This document shows positions 8,848 through 18,076 of a stretch of DNA of 64,000 nt, in pieces. The first letter of the stretch is position 1. Each line of letters starts with the position of its first letter. A program made the position numbers and the translations under genes. The DNA is from JACJWR01 sp963752505. GTDB lineage: Bacteria; Actinomycetota; Actinomycetes; S36-B12; UBA10799. The notes below the pieces were generated by a model. It was not told where the DNA came from and ran no database searches. It saw only the letters and a list, made by a program, of their open reading frames with translations. Where the stretch lies: assembly GCA_963752505.1 (NCBI GenBank), contig CAVVYM010000012.1, forward strand, positions 62,001 to 126,000, in the 5' to 3' direction.

Positions 8848-10025
8848 CAGAGCCCGAGCAAGATTCTCAATCGGCGGGTGCGGCGGGGGAGTCGGCCGTT
8901 GTCGACTCGGACGCCGAACTGCGCCAGGAGCCCGGCGAACTCGTCTTCACACCGCGGCGGCGCCGGGAGCGCCCGCCCGTTCACCTTGCGGACCTCGATC
9001 GCGCGGGTAGGCGGTCGGTGGCCAGCGAGTTGGGGCTGCCCCCCTATCGCGCCGATCAAGTGTCGAAGCACTACTTTGAGCGCCTCTCTCCTGATCCGGA
9101 GTCGTGGACCGACCTCCCGGCGGATTTGCGCACCACCCTGGCCGACAGTCTGACGCCGAAGTTGCTGGACGAAGTCAGTCGGATCTCGTGTGATGGCGGC
9201 ACAACAGTGAAGTACCTGTGGCGCCTGTTCGACGGTGCCCTCGTGGAGAGCGTGCTCATGCGCTACCCCAAGCGCACCACGATGTGCATCTCCAGCCAGG
9301 CAGGCTGCGGCATGAACTGTCCCTTCTGCGCCACGGGCCAGGCCGGCCTGACGCGGAACCTCTCCACAGCCGAGATCGTGAGTCAAGTCGTCGCCGGTGC
9401 CGTCGAGTTGGCCGCAGGCGAAATTCCCGGTGGCCCCGGGCGAGTGGGCAACATCGTCTTCATGGGAATGGGCGAACCCCTGGCCAACTATGGCGCAACC
9501 CTCGCGGCTGTGCGGCGCATCGTCAGTCCGGCTCCCGAGGGTCTGGGCATTTCGGCCCGCGGAGTCACAGTCTCCACGGTCGGCCTCGCACCCCGCATGC
9601 GCCAGCTCGCGCACGAGGGCCTCCCCGTCACCCTGGCGCTCTCACTGCACGCGCCCGACGACGAGCTACGCGACGAGTTGGTGCCGGTGAACAACCGTTG
9701 GCCGGTAGCTGAGGTGCTCGATGCCGCGTGGGAGTACGCCGACCGCACCCACCGACGAGTCTCCATCGAATACGCCCTCATCAAGGATGTCAACGATCAG
9801 CCCTGGCGGGCGGACTTGCTGGCCTCACTTCTGGCGGGCCACCTCGTGCACGTGAATCTGATTCCGTTGAACCCGACCCCCGGGTCGAAGTGGACCGCCA
9901 GCGACCCTGATGTCGAAGACGAATTCCTTCGTCGGGTGCGGGCCGGCGGTGTGGCCGCCACCATCCGTGACACCCGCGGTCGCGAGATCGACGGTGCCTG
10001 CGGACAACTCGCCGCCGCGAACTGA
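8844..10025 (+). CDS. rlmN: Dual-specificity 23S rRNA/tRNA adenine-C2 methyltransferase RlmN
   Basis: 393 residues from GTG 8844, which overlaps the cdsA stop. This is a radical SAM enzyme with the CX3CX2C cluster in [15 protein letters not shown]. Also visible are [38 protein letters not shown] and the C-terminal [11 protein letters not shown]. It methylates A2503 of 23S rRNA and A37 of some tRNAs. The first about 55 residues are Ala/Glu/Arg-rich and poorly conserved. It is the last gene of the rpsB-rlmN block before the polyamine region. Confidence 0.96.
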   Translation: MTEPEQDSQSAGAAGESAVVDSDAELRQEPGELVFTPRRRRERPPVHLADLDRAGRRSVASELGLPPYRADQVSKHYFERLSPDPESWTDLPADLRTTLADSLTPKLLDEVSRISCDGGTTVKYLWRLFDGALVESVLMRYPKRTTMCISSQAGCGMNCPFCATGQAGLTRNLSTAEIVSQVVAGAVELAAGEIPGGPGRVGNIVFMGMGEPLANYGATLAAVRRIVSPAPEGLGISARGVTVSTVGLAPRMRQLAHEGLPVTLALSLHAPDDELRDELVPVNNRWPVAEVLDAAWEYADRTHRRVSIEYALIKDVNDQPWRADLLASLLAGHLVHVNLIPLNPTPGSKWTASDPDVEDEFLRRVRAGGVAATIRDTRGREIDGACGQLAAAN

Positions 10026-10136
10026 TGCGCGCCCCACCCCTCGCCTGATCTGCGGCTCAAGTCTGGACTTCGGGCCGCCGATGCCGTATGCAGGGATGCA
10101 TGTGCACGCCGTCGGGCTGATCTGGATGTGGTTGTG

Positions 10137-12578
10137 ATGGACGGACGCACCCGGGTGCGATACGTGAGAGGCGTCGGCGCGGCCGTGGTGGCTGCGTTGC
10201 TGGCGATGGTTTTGGTGAGCCCGTCGGCGAGTCTTGCTGCGGTCACCGGTCCGGCCGAGACGTTGCCCGTCGGAAACGAGGACGCCGGTACGCCGGTCAG
10301 CACTTCCGCGCTCACAGTTGGCCAGATGGAAGAACAGCTGCTCATCCTCACCAATGAGGTCCGTGCGGAGGGCCGGTATTGCGGCGACACCTACTACCCG
10401 CCGGCACCGCCCGTGCGCAACGACAACCGGCTGGCCAGTGCGGCCCGCGCCCACAGCGTGGACACCGCAGTGCGCGACTTCTACGACTTTCCGGCGCCCT
10501 ACCCGCACACCAACCCCGACGGCGAAACCCCCGGCGACCGCGTGACGGCCGAGGGGTTTGCCTGGACCACCGTCGGTGAGAACATGCACGCCTGGTGGGA
10601 CACCCCCGAAGGGGCCATGTTCGGTACGGACGGGTATGTGGGTTGGGTTGACAGTCCGGGGCACTGCGCCAACCTCATGAATCCCGCGTTCACGTACCTC
10701 GGCAATGGATATGCGAAGGTTCCGGATTCCAGGTATGTGCACTACTGGACCCAGAACTTCGCGGCTCCGCAGCCGGGGATGCTCTTCGCCCCCGATGCGC
10801 CGCGGATCACCAGCATCACAGCTGGAGACCGGCAATTGACGGTCAACTTCACCCCGCCGGCATGGAACGGCGGTCGTCCGATCGTCACGTACCTGTACTC
10901 CATCGACGGCGGTGCCACGTGGGTGCCGCGCAGCCCCGCAGCTGCCGGATCTCCACTCGTGATATCCGGGTTGACCAACGGCACGGCCTACCAGGTCCGA
11001 TTGCAGGCCGCTAACGATCAAGTGTTCACAGTCGGGGCCAGCCTGGGCTCCAACACGGTCAGCGGTACTCCCAAAGTCACAATCAGTGTGCCCGGAGCGC
11101 CTGTCCTCAATGCCGTGACACCGGCGGACTCAAGTGCCTGGGTGGCTTGGACGCCCGGGTCGTCGGGGGGTCTGACGATCAGCAACTACGAATACACCCT
11201 CGATGGCGGCGGAAGCTGGACGGCGTTCTCGCCCGCGGTAACCACGTCGCCTGCCTTGATCCCGGGGTTGACCAACGGCAGCCAATACACCGTCGGAGTC
11301 CGCGCAGTCAACGATCGCGGTGCCGGCGCTGGTTCAGCTACGGCTGCTGTGACTCCGATGGCGCCTGTTCCATCGGTTTTCGTTCCGATTAACCCGGCAC
11401 GCGTGGTGGATACCCGCCCCTCGGAAGGCGGTACCCCGCTGGGGGCAGGTGAAACCCGAACCTTCAGTGTCGCTGACCAGATCACCATCGCTGGCGGCGC
11501 CAAAGATGTGGTGCCGGTCGGAGCCACCGCTATCGCCTACAACATCACCTACCCAGCGGGCACGCAGCCGGGGCACTTCCGCGTGATGCCCGGCGACGTC
11601 GCGGCCACCAACTCGTCAGCGTTGAACTTCCTTGCCGGGCTCTCCATCGCGAACGGTTCCGTGGTGGGAATCGACGATGCCCGCCGCATCCGAGTCTTCA
11701 ACGCAACCGGAGTTGCGCAGAACGCCATCATTGACGTTGTGGGCTACTTCGTGGCCGCCGAAGGCGCCCCCGATGGTGGCAAACTCACGCCCGTCTCTCC
11801 GGTACGTGTGTACGACAGCGACGCGAAGCTGTCGAGTGGTGGCGATGCTGACGGTTGGCTCCCGGCCGGGCAGACGCTCGAAGTCGATGTGAGTCGTGCC
11901 ATGGAATCGGGCGACACTGTGGTTCCAGCCGGTTCTACCGCGCTGGGCTACAACATCACGATCGTTCGGCCCGCCGGCGGCGGCCACCTCCGCGTGTTCC
12001 CCGGCGACCAGTCGACCCTGCCGGGCGCCTCCACCATCAACTTCGGCCCCGGTGATGTGGTGGCCAACGGAACGGTCGTGAAACTCTCGCCCACCGGCAC
12101 CGTGAAGGTCTACAACGGGTCAGCCACGGACGTCCGCTTCCTGATTGACGTGGTCGGGTACTACCGCAGCGACACCGGTTCGGTGTTCTACCCGTCCGTG
12201 CCCGCGCGGGTCTACGACTCGCGCTCCCCGGAACCGGCGCCCGGGTCCATGGCAAGCGGTCAACCGTCGCGCGTCATTTCGGTCGCGGATTCGCGCGACG
12301 CGGACGGCGCCGTCATCGCGCGCTCGGTCGTACCTACCGAAGCTGTTGCGATCGCCTACAACCTCGGCGTCACCAACACCGTCAACCCCGGGCACCTGCG
12401 GCTGTTCCCCGCGGGCGAGACACTTCCCAACGCATCAGTGATCAACTGGCCCGGGCGTGGCTACACGCGGGCGAATGCCAGCGTGGTGGGGGTTTCGGCC
12501 GACAAGAAGGTGGCCATCTACAGCAGTGAGCCCGGTACGCACGTCTTCATGGACGTGCTCGGCTATTACGGACCGTGA
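10137..12578 (+). CDS. Secreted CAP-domain protein with two Fn3 domains and three C-terminal beta repeats
   Basis: 813 residues; GTG 10128 is an alternative start and no good ribosome binding site is visible. Residues 1-35 are a signal peptide. A CAP/SCP domain covers about 66-210 with H106 (ARAHSVD), E148 (VGENMHAWW) and H176 (SPGHCANLM), the usual cavity residues. Two fibronectin type III domains follow (about 218-312 and 318-407, each with GLTNGxxYxVxVxAxND). Three copies of a repeat of about 130 residues end the protein (about 415-545, 555-680, 685-813), each starting PxRVxD(T/S)R and ending IDVVGYF/Y. The repeat is familiar from actinobacterial secreted proteins. Likely extracellular and cell-surface associated; substrate unknown. 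Confidence 0.85.
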   Translation: MDGRTRVRYVRGVGAAVVAALLAMVLVSPSASLAAVTGPAETLPVGNEDAGTPVSTSALTVGQMEEQLLILTNEVRAEGRYCGDTYYPPAPPVRNDNRLASAARAHSVDTAVRDFYDFPAPYPHTNPDGETPGDRVTAEGFAWTTVGENMHAWWDTPEGAMFGTDGYVGWVDSPGHCANLMNPAFTYLGNGYAKVPDSRYVHYWTQNFAAPQPGMLFAPDAPRITSITAGDRQLTVNFTPPAWNGGRPIVTYLYSIDGGATWVPRSPAAAGSPLVISGLTNGTAYQVRLQAANDQVFTVGASLGSNTVSGTPKVTISVPGAPVLNAVTPADSSAWVAWTPGSSGGLTISNYEYTLDGGGSWTAFSPAVTTSPALIPGLTNGSQYTVGVRAVNDRGAGAGSATAAVTPMAPVPSVFVPINPARVVDTRPSEGGTPLGAGETRTFSVADQITIAGGAKDVVPVGATAIAYNITYPAGTQPGHFRVMPGDVAATNSSALNFLAGLSIANGSVVGIDDARRIRVFNATGVAQNAIIDVVGYFVAAEGAPDGGKLTPVSPVRVYDSDAKLSSGGDADGWLPAGQTLEVDVSRAMESGDTVVPAGSTALGYNITIVRPAGGGHLRVFPGDQSTLPGASTINFGPGDVVANGTVVKLSPTGTVKVYNGSATDVRFLIDVVGYYRSDTGSVFYPSVPARVYDSRSPEPAPGSMASGQPSRVISVADSRDADGAVIARSVVPTEAVAIAYNLGVTNTVNPGHLRLFPAGETLPNASVINWPGRGYTRANASVVGVSADKKVAIYSSEPGTHVFMDVLGYYGP

Positions 12579-12609
12579 CGGGCTGCGGCCTCCTGCCCGG
12601 CTGCCGCGA

Positions 12610-14628
12610 CTAGTGGATGAGGCGATTGACCAAACCGGCGAGGCGAGACGTCCGCCCGGATCTGGTCTCGGTGGCGTCTGCCAGTCGCATCGCCGTGAGC
12701 GCAGCATTCGTTGCCGCCCAGCGCAGCGGTTCGGGTTCCCATGGCTGTAGTGGCCGGTTCACCCAGGGCAGGTCGCGGACGTCCGATGGCGTGTCGGTGA
12801 TCAGTGCCGCCAGGGTGCGTCCTGCCAAGTTGGAGGTCCCTACGCCATCGCCGACATAGCCGCCGGCCCAACCGAAACCGGCCGTTGGATTGAACTCGAC
12901 GCGCGCCCACCAGTCCCGCGCGATGCCCAGTGGCCCGCCCCACCGGTGCGTGACCTGCACCCCGCTGAGCGGCGGGAACAAGTCCACCAGGACCCGATAG
13001 AGGGATTCGTGCACGGTCGCGTCGAGGTCGAACCCGGTCCGGATGGCGGAGCCGAAGTGGTACGGGGCGCCGCGGCCGCCAAACGCCAGCCGGTCGTCGG
13101 CCGTGCGCTGGCCGTAGATGATGAGATGGCGTAGATCGTTGAACGTCTCCCGCTGGGCCAAGCCGATCTCATCCCAGACAGTGGACGGCAGTGGTGCGGT
13201 GGCAATCATCAGCGAGTACACCGGCGCGATGGTGCGTCGCTGACCGGGCAGGAGGGCGGTGTAGGCCTCGGTCGCCCGCACGATGTTCGCCGCCGTGACA
13301 GTGTGCCCGTCCGACGTTGTGAGCCGGCGAGTGCCGACATCGACCACCTTGGTGTGTTCGAATATTTCGACGCCCGCCGATTCCGCCTGATCCGCGATGC
13401 CGCGCAGCAACTTCAGGGGATCCAGGGCAGCGCAGTGCGGTGTGGAGATCGCTCCGAGACTGTCGCTGGCCCGGATGCGGGCGCGGGTCTCGTCGGCGTC
13501 GAGAAGGCGGTAGTCGTCGGGACCGAAACCGTAGTCGCGCGCTTCGGCTATCTGGGCCTGCGCGCGTCTCAGCTGCGCGGGGCTGCGTGCGACGTAGAGC
13601 GAACCGCCGTGGGCCCAGGAGCAGTCGATGTCGTGACGACGAGCCACCTCGCCCACCTCCGCGACACAACCGTGCATCGCGCGCTGCATGGCGATCGCTG
13701 CGTCACGCCCGTGGGCGCGCTCCACCTGCGGTAGTTCTGCGGGGAAGAGCGCTGAACACCATCCCCCGTTACGGCCGGAGGCGCCGAAACCCACCTGGCC
13801 CGCTTCCAGCACCGCAATACGCAGGCTCGGATCGATTCGGTTGAGGTAGTAGGCGGTCCAGATCCCGGTGAAACCGGCACCCACGATGGCGACATCCGCC
13901 GTGTGATCCCGCTGCAGGCGGGGACGCCGGGGTGGGGCCGGCCCCGTCTGCCACCAGAGCGATCTGTTCAAGTCGTAGTGCCCAACTGCCTGGCGATGGA
14001 GGCGGGCAGGGCAGTACCGCGGCTCGCTGACGTTGGATCCGGAACCGCTGGACCCGTCGGTTTCGGTCAGTGCCACGCGGCCCGCCCAGATGTGGGCTCG
14101 TTCCTCCTGGTCGGCTGCGACCTCGTCGGCAAACCCCGCTCCGATCTTCACGCTCCAGGCGGCTGGCAGCAGATGCAGCACCGAGGTGGCCTTGTCCTCC
14201 TGCACTGACGGGTGACGGATGTGCTCCCATCGGCCGGGCAGGAGGTGCTCCGTGAGCGCATGCAACGCCTCGGTCTTGTCGTCTCCCACCACCCGAACGG
14301 CAGTGCCGAACAGCATCGCGCTGCGGTACTCCATACTGGATTCGAAAGCGGATCGCGCATACACGAGGCCGTCGAGGAGGGTCACCGTAGCGGACGTCGG
14401 GGCGCCCGCCGCGAGGCGCTTGAACAGCCGCGAGGCGCTTGAACCGTGCAGCACTATGCCGCCCCGCCAGGGCGCATACGCGACGGGGAGGACGTAGGGC
14501 TGTTCACCTTCGACAATCGCCACGTGGGCGATACGTCCCGCGGCCAGAATCTGCCACAGCGCATCGGGGTCGTGAGACTGCTTCTCCGGGACGCGCCTGA
14601 CCTGCGTTCGCGGGCCCGTAGTGCTCAC
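12610..14628 (-). CDS. Fusion of a PNPOx-like flavin domain with a DAO-family FAD amine oxidoreductase
   Basis: 672 residues from a GTG that overlaps the aminotransferase stop (GTGA). Residues 1-190 resemble the pyridoxamine-5'-phosphate-oxidase-like family (IAHVAIVEGEQPYVLPVAY, HGSSASRLFKRLAAG, SVQEDKATSVLHLLP). A Gly/Ser/Asn-rich linker spans about 187-216. Residues 217-600 are a DAO-type oxidoreductase with ADVAIVGAGFTGIWTAYYL, GFGASGRNGGWCSALFP and a C-terminal GWAGGYVGDGVGTSNLAGR. The second half resembles PuuB/glycine-oxidase-like amine oxidases, which fits polyamine deamination. The two parts are normally separate proteins. An indel that joined two genes cannot be excluded, as indels occur nearby, but the linker has no stop in the frame. 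Confidence 0.75.
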   Translation of the reverse strand: MSTTGPRTQVRRVPEKQSHDPDALWQILAAGRIAHVAIVEGEQPYVLPVAYAPWRGGIVLHGSSASRLFKRLAAGAPTSATVTLLDGLVYARSAFESSMEYRSAMLFGTAVRVVGDDKTEALHALTEHLLPGRWEHIRHPSVQEDKATSVLHLLPAAWSVKIGAGFADEVAADQEERAHIWAGRVALTETDGSSGSGSNVSEPRYCPARLHRQAVGHYDLNRSLWWQTGPAPPRRPRLQRDHTADVAIVGAGFTGIWTAYYLNRIDPSLRIAVLEAGQVGFGASGRNGGWCSALFPAELPQVERAHGRDAAIAMQRAMHGCVAEVGEVARRHDIDCSWAHGGSLYVARSPAQLRRAQAQIAEARDYGFGPDDYRLLDADETRARIRASDSLGAISTPHCAALDPLKLLRGIADQAESAGVEIFEHTKVVDVGTRRLTTSDGHTVTAANIVRATEAYTALLPGQRRTIAPVYSLMIATAPLPSTVWDEIGLAQRETFNDLRHLIIYGQRTADDRLAFGGRGAPYHFGSAIRTGFDLDATVHESLYRVLVDLFPPLSGVQVTHRWGGPLGIARDWWARVEFNPTAGFGWAGGYVGDGVGTSNLAGRTLAALITDTPSDVRDLPWVNRPLQPWEPEPLRWAATNAALTAMRLADATETRSGRTSRLAGLVNRLIH

Positions 14629-16022
14629 AGGAGCTTCATTCCCTCTGTGAGCACGTGTCGAAGGATCTGCTCGATCTCGTCGAACTCGGCCTGGCCGATG
14701 ATGAGCGGGGGAGCCAATTGGATGACGGGGTCGCCGCGATCGTCGGCACGGCAGTACAGGCCGTTGTCAAACAACGCCTTCGACAGGTAGCCGCGCAGCA
14801 GTCGCTCGGATTCGTCGTCATTGAAAGTCTCTTTGGTGGCCTTGTCCTTCACCAGCTCGATGCCGTAGAAGTAGCCCGCGCCGCGCACGTCGCCGACGAT
14901 GTCCAGATCCTTGAGCCGTCCGAGCGTGTGGGCGAAGGCGGCCTCGTTCTCCGCACATGGTCGTACAGCCCCTCCCGCTCCATGAGATCCAAGTTGGCCA
15001 GCGCCACGGCTGCTGCCACCGGGTGTCCGCCCCAGGTGTACCCGTGCAGGAACGATTTCTTGCCGTGCGCGAAGGGCTCGAAGAGGCGGTCCGAGGCAAT
15101 CATCGCCCCCATTGGGGCGTAGCCCGAGGTCATACCCTTGGCACACGTGATGATGTCCGGGACCGTGTCGAAGCGGGTGATGGCGAAGGGCTCCCCGATC
15201 CGCCCGAACGCGCAAATGGTCTCGTCAGCCACGAGCAGCACCTCGTGGCGATCGCAAATCTCGCGCACGCGCTCGAAGTAGCCGGGTGGCGGGGGGAAAG
15301 CAGCCACCCGAGTTTTGCACCGGCTCCAGAAACACGGCCGCCACCGTGTCGGGTCCCTCCATCTCGATGGCGAGCTCGATCTGGTCCGCGGCCCAGCGAC
15401 TGAAGGCATCGATGTCGTCGCCGTGCTCCGGGGCACGGTAGAAGTTGGTGTTCGGGACTTTGTGGCCGCCGGGTACGAGCGGTTCGAAGTACTCCTTCGC
15501 CGCCGGGATGCCGGTGATGCTGAGCGCACCTTGGGGCGTTCCGTGATAGGCGACCGCGCGACTGATGACCTTGTGTTTGAGGGGTCGCCCAGTCAACTTG
15601 AAGTACTGCTTGGCCAGTTTCCAGGCGCTTTCGACTGCCTCGCCGCCCCCGGTAGTGAAGAAGACCCTGTTCAGATCGCCGGGTGCGAGGCTGGCCAGGC
15701 GTTCGGCCAACTCGATGGCAGCCGGATGGGCGTAGGACCAGATGGGGAAGAAGGCCAACTCGCGGGCCTGGGCTGCCGCGGCTGCCGCAAGTTCCTCGCG
15801 ACCGTGGCCAACCTGCACCACGAATAGCCCCGCCAGGCCATCGAGGTAGCTCTTGCCGGTGTCGTCCCAGATCCGGGCACCCTCGCCACGGACGATGATC
15901 GGCACGTGCCCGCCCTGCTCGTACACCGAGTGGCGGGTGAAGTGCATCCACAGGTTGCGCCGGGCGCGATCGGCGAGTTGGTCGTCGCCTGGTTCGGAAA
16001 CGTACTGCTCGGAGGTGGTCAT
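14625..16022 (-). CDS. Class III aminotransferase (putrescine/polyamine type), two frameshifts
   Basis: The gene reads as three frames that join into one normal class III PLP aminotransferase of about 465 residues. Part 1 (16022 to about 15297) starts MTTSEQYVSEPGD and contains VFFTTGGGEAVESAWKLAKQ. At a run of six G (15291-15296, plus strand) one base is extra, where the family reads GGCFPPPPGYF. Part 2 carries VADETICAFGR and the PLP lysine in CAKGMTSGYAPMGA. Near 14951-14953 one C/G is missing, where DHVRENEAAFA is expected. Part 3 runs to 14625. The sequence resembles putrescine:pyruvate/2-oxoglutarate aminotransferases. Its ATG overlaps the regulator stop and its stop overlaps the fusion gene start, so it belongs to that operon. 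Consensus errors are likely. Confidence 0.82.
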
Positions 16023-16489
16023 CGGGTGCCCCAGGTGTAGATCTGTTTGCGGAGTTGGAGGTAGACGAACGTTTCGGTGCGAAGAACATCAGGCAACGTG
16101 CGGATGCGGCGGTTGATCAACTCCAGCAGGTGGTCGTCGTCTTCGCACACGACTTCCACCAGGATGTCGAAGCCGCCGGCGGTGACCACGACGTAGTCGA
16201 CCTCGGTGAAGTCTGCGAGCTCCTCGGCTACGGCCTCGACATCGCCAGACACGATTACGCCGACCATCGCCATGCGGGTGAATCCCACTTGCAGGGGGTC
16301 GGTGACTGCGACTATCTGAATAACTTCGGAGTCAACTAGTTTGGCAACCCGCTGGCGCACGGCAGCCTCGGATAGCCCGACCGCCTTCCCGATGGAGGCA
16401 TACGAGCGGCGCCCGTCCTGCTGAAGTTGCTCGACGATGGATTTGGAGACCTCGTCCAGGGAGTCGGATTGCGCGCTCCGGAGTGCCAT
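16019..16489 (-). CDS. Lrp/AsnC-family transcriptional regulator
   Basis: 156 residues. The N-terminal helix-turn-helix reads IVEQLQQDGRRSYASIGKAV then GLSEAAVRQRVAKLVD; the C-terminal RAM (ligand-binding) domain includes VVTAGGFDILVEVVCEDDD and LPDVLRTETFVYLQL. It is first in the operon with the aminotransferase and the FAD fusion, and divergent from the first aldehyde dehydrogenase, so it probably senses an amine or amino acid and controls both sides. I recall a regulator of the same family controlling polyamine genes in Streptomyces coelicolor; that is memory, not shown here. Confidence 0.9.
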   Translation of the reverse strand: MALRSAQSDSLDEVSKSIVEQLQQDGRRSYASIGKAVGLSEAAVRQRVAKLVDSEVIQIVAVTDPLQVGFTRMAMVGVIVSGDVEAVAEELADFTEVDYVVVTAGGFDILVEVVCEDDDHLLELINRRIRTLPDVLRTETFVYLQLRKQIYTWGTR

Positions 16490-16496
16490 GGTGGCC

Positions 16497-16502
16497 AGTA
16501 TG
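16497..16502 (-). promoter_or_regulatory. -10 box for leaderless Lrp-type regulator gene
   Basis: On the minus strand CATACT is followed by 7 nt and then the ATG (16489). No Shine-Dalgarno sequence is present, so transcription and translation would start together. Confidence 0.45.
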
Positions 16503-16612
16503 GGCGCAATTGAACCTGGAGGGCAAGGGAATCCGTTGTGAAAGTGCTGTTTTCCTGCGGATATCGAAGGTCAAACTTGGGGGAGATGTTGAGTCAGGAC
16601 GCTCGCAAGGTC

Positions 16613-16618
16613 TAGTCT
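16613..16618 (+). promoter_or_regulatory. Promoter for leaderless aldehyde dehydrogenase gene
   Basis: TAGTCT lies 7 nt before ATG 16626. TTGAGT at 16589-16594 is a fair -35 box with an 18-nt spacer. No Shine-Dalgarno sequence is present. The intervening divergent region 16490-16625 would also hold the Lrp-type operator. Confidence 0.5.
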
Positions 16619-16625
16619 TCCCCAC

Positions 16626-18068
16626 ATGGCTGACATGGTGCTGCGCAACTTCATCAATGGTCAATCGGTCGAGGCGGCTTCGGGGGAGTACATCGATCTG
16701 GTTGACCCCTCCACGGGCGAGGTCTTCGCTCAGTCGCCGGTCTCGGGCCAAGAGGACATCGACGCTGCCTACGCAGCCGCCTCGGATGCCTTCAAGACCT
16801 GGGGCAAGACCACTCCCGCGGCGCGGCAGAAGGCTCTGCTCGACGTGGCCGATGTGCTGGAGCGCAACGCCGCAGAGTTGGTGGACCTTGAGAGCATCAA
16901 CACGGGCAAGCCGGTAGCGGTCACCGAGGCCGAAGAGTTGCCGCCGATGATCGACCAGGTGCGGTTCTTCGCTGGCGCGGCTCGGGTGCTGGAGGGCCGG
17001 GCCTCGGCTGAGTACATGGAGGGCTTCACCTCCTGGATCAGGCGCGAGCCCATCGGTGTGGTGGGTCAGGTCGCACCGTGGAACTACCCCATGATGATGG
17101 CGATTTGGAAGTTCATCCCGGCCATTGCCGCGGGCAACACAGTGGTGATCAAGCCAAGCGACACGACGCCGGTCTCCACCATCCGGATGGCAGAGCTCAT
17201 CGGTGACATTCTCCCACCCGGGGTGCTGAACGTGCTGGCAGGCGACCGCAACACCGGCCGGATGCTCGTCGAGCACCCACGGCCGGACATGGTGGCCATT
17301 ACAGGATCCGTCCGGGCGGGTATGGAGGTGGCGAAGTCGGCCGCCGCAGACGTCAAGCGGGTGCACCTGGAACTAGGCGGCAAAGCTCCCGTCATCGTGT
17401 TCGACGATGCGGATGTGGCCGCCGCGGCGGAGTGGCTCGCGGTTGCGGGCTACTTCAACGCCGGCCAGGACTGCACCGCCGCCACCCGGGTGCTCGCGGC
17501 GCCGCGGGTCTACGACGACTTCGTCGCGGCACTCTCGGAGCAAGCAGCCAACACCGCGACCACCTTCGAGAACGGCCGACGCGACGCCGACGCGCTCGTA
17601 CCCCCGGTGAACAACGTCAATCAGCTCGAGAAGGTGCTGGGCTTCATCGAACGTGCACCCGCGCACGCGCAAGTCGTGGCCGGCGGTGCGCGGCAGGGTG
17701 ACCGCGGCTTCTACATCAGTCCGACTGTGGTCGCGGACCTGCGGCAGGACGACGAGATGATCCAGGAGGAGATCTTCGGCCCGGTCATGACCGTGCAGCG
17801 ATTCGACTCCGAGGAGCAGGCCATCGAGGCGGCCAACGGGGTCCAATATGGGCTGGCCTCGAGCGTGTGGACGAAGGACGTGTCCCGCGCACTACGAGTC
17901 TCGAATGCGCTCGATTTCGGATGCGTCTGGATCAACACCCACATCCCGCTGGTGGCCGAGATGCCGCACGGTGGCTTCAAGCATTCCGGGTACGGCAAGG
18001 ACTTGTCGATGTACGGGTTCGAGGACTACACCCGAATCAAACACGTCATGGCCAACCTGGAGGGCTGA
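16626..18068 (+). CDS. Aldehyde dehydrogenase, gamma-aminobutyraldehyde dehydrogenase type
   Basis: 480 residues. Catalytic features of the ALDH superfamily are complete: the NAD-binding APWNYPMMMAIWKF, Glu in VHLELGGKAPVIVFDDAD, the nucleophilic Cys in NAGQDCTAATRVL, and EEIFGPVMTVQRF. Sequence character fits the PatD/PuuC-like group that oxidises 4-aminobutanal to GABA. It is divergent from the Lrp-type regulator and 8 nt upstream of a second ALDH, followed by the polyamine transporter genes. Substrate is inferred from context. Confidence 0.88.
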   Translation: MADMVLRNFINGQSVEAASGEYIDLVDPSTGEVFAQSPVSGQEDIDAAYAAASDAFKTWGKTTPAARQKALLDVADVLERNAAELVDLESINTGKPVAVTEAEELPPMIDQVRFFAGAARVLEGRASAEYMEGFTSWIRREPIGVVGQVAPWNYPMMMAIWKFIPAIAAGNTVVIKPSDTTPVSTIRMAELIGDILPPGVLNVLAGDRNTGRMLVEHPRPDMVAITGSVRAGMEVAKSAAADVKRVHLELGGKAPVIVFDDADVAAAAEWLAVAGYFNAGQDCTAATRVLAAPRVYDDFVAALSEQAANTATTFENGRRDADALVPPVNNVNQLEKVLGFIERAPAHAQVVAGGARQGDRGFYISPTVVADLRQDDEMIQEEIFGPVMTVQRFDSEEQAIEAANGVQYGLASSVWTKDVSRALRVSNALDFGCVWINTHIPLVAEMPHGGFKHSGYGKDLSMYGFEDYTRIKHVMANLEG

Positions 18069-18076
18069 CGACGCAC

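Noticed and set aside
10062..10080. Small palindrome AAGTCTGGACTT after rlmN as an operator.
   Set aside because: Single short palindrome with no second site; likely chance.
12579..12609. Terminator between the convergent CAP and FAD-fusion genes.
   Set aside because: Only a 5-bp CGGGC/GCCCG stem could be found, too weak to call.
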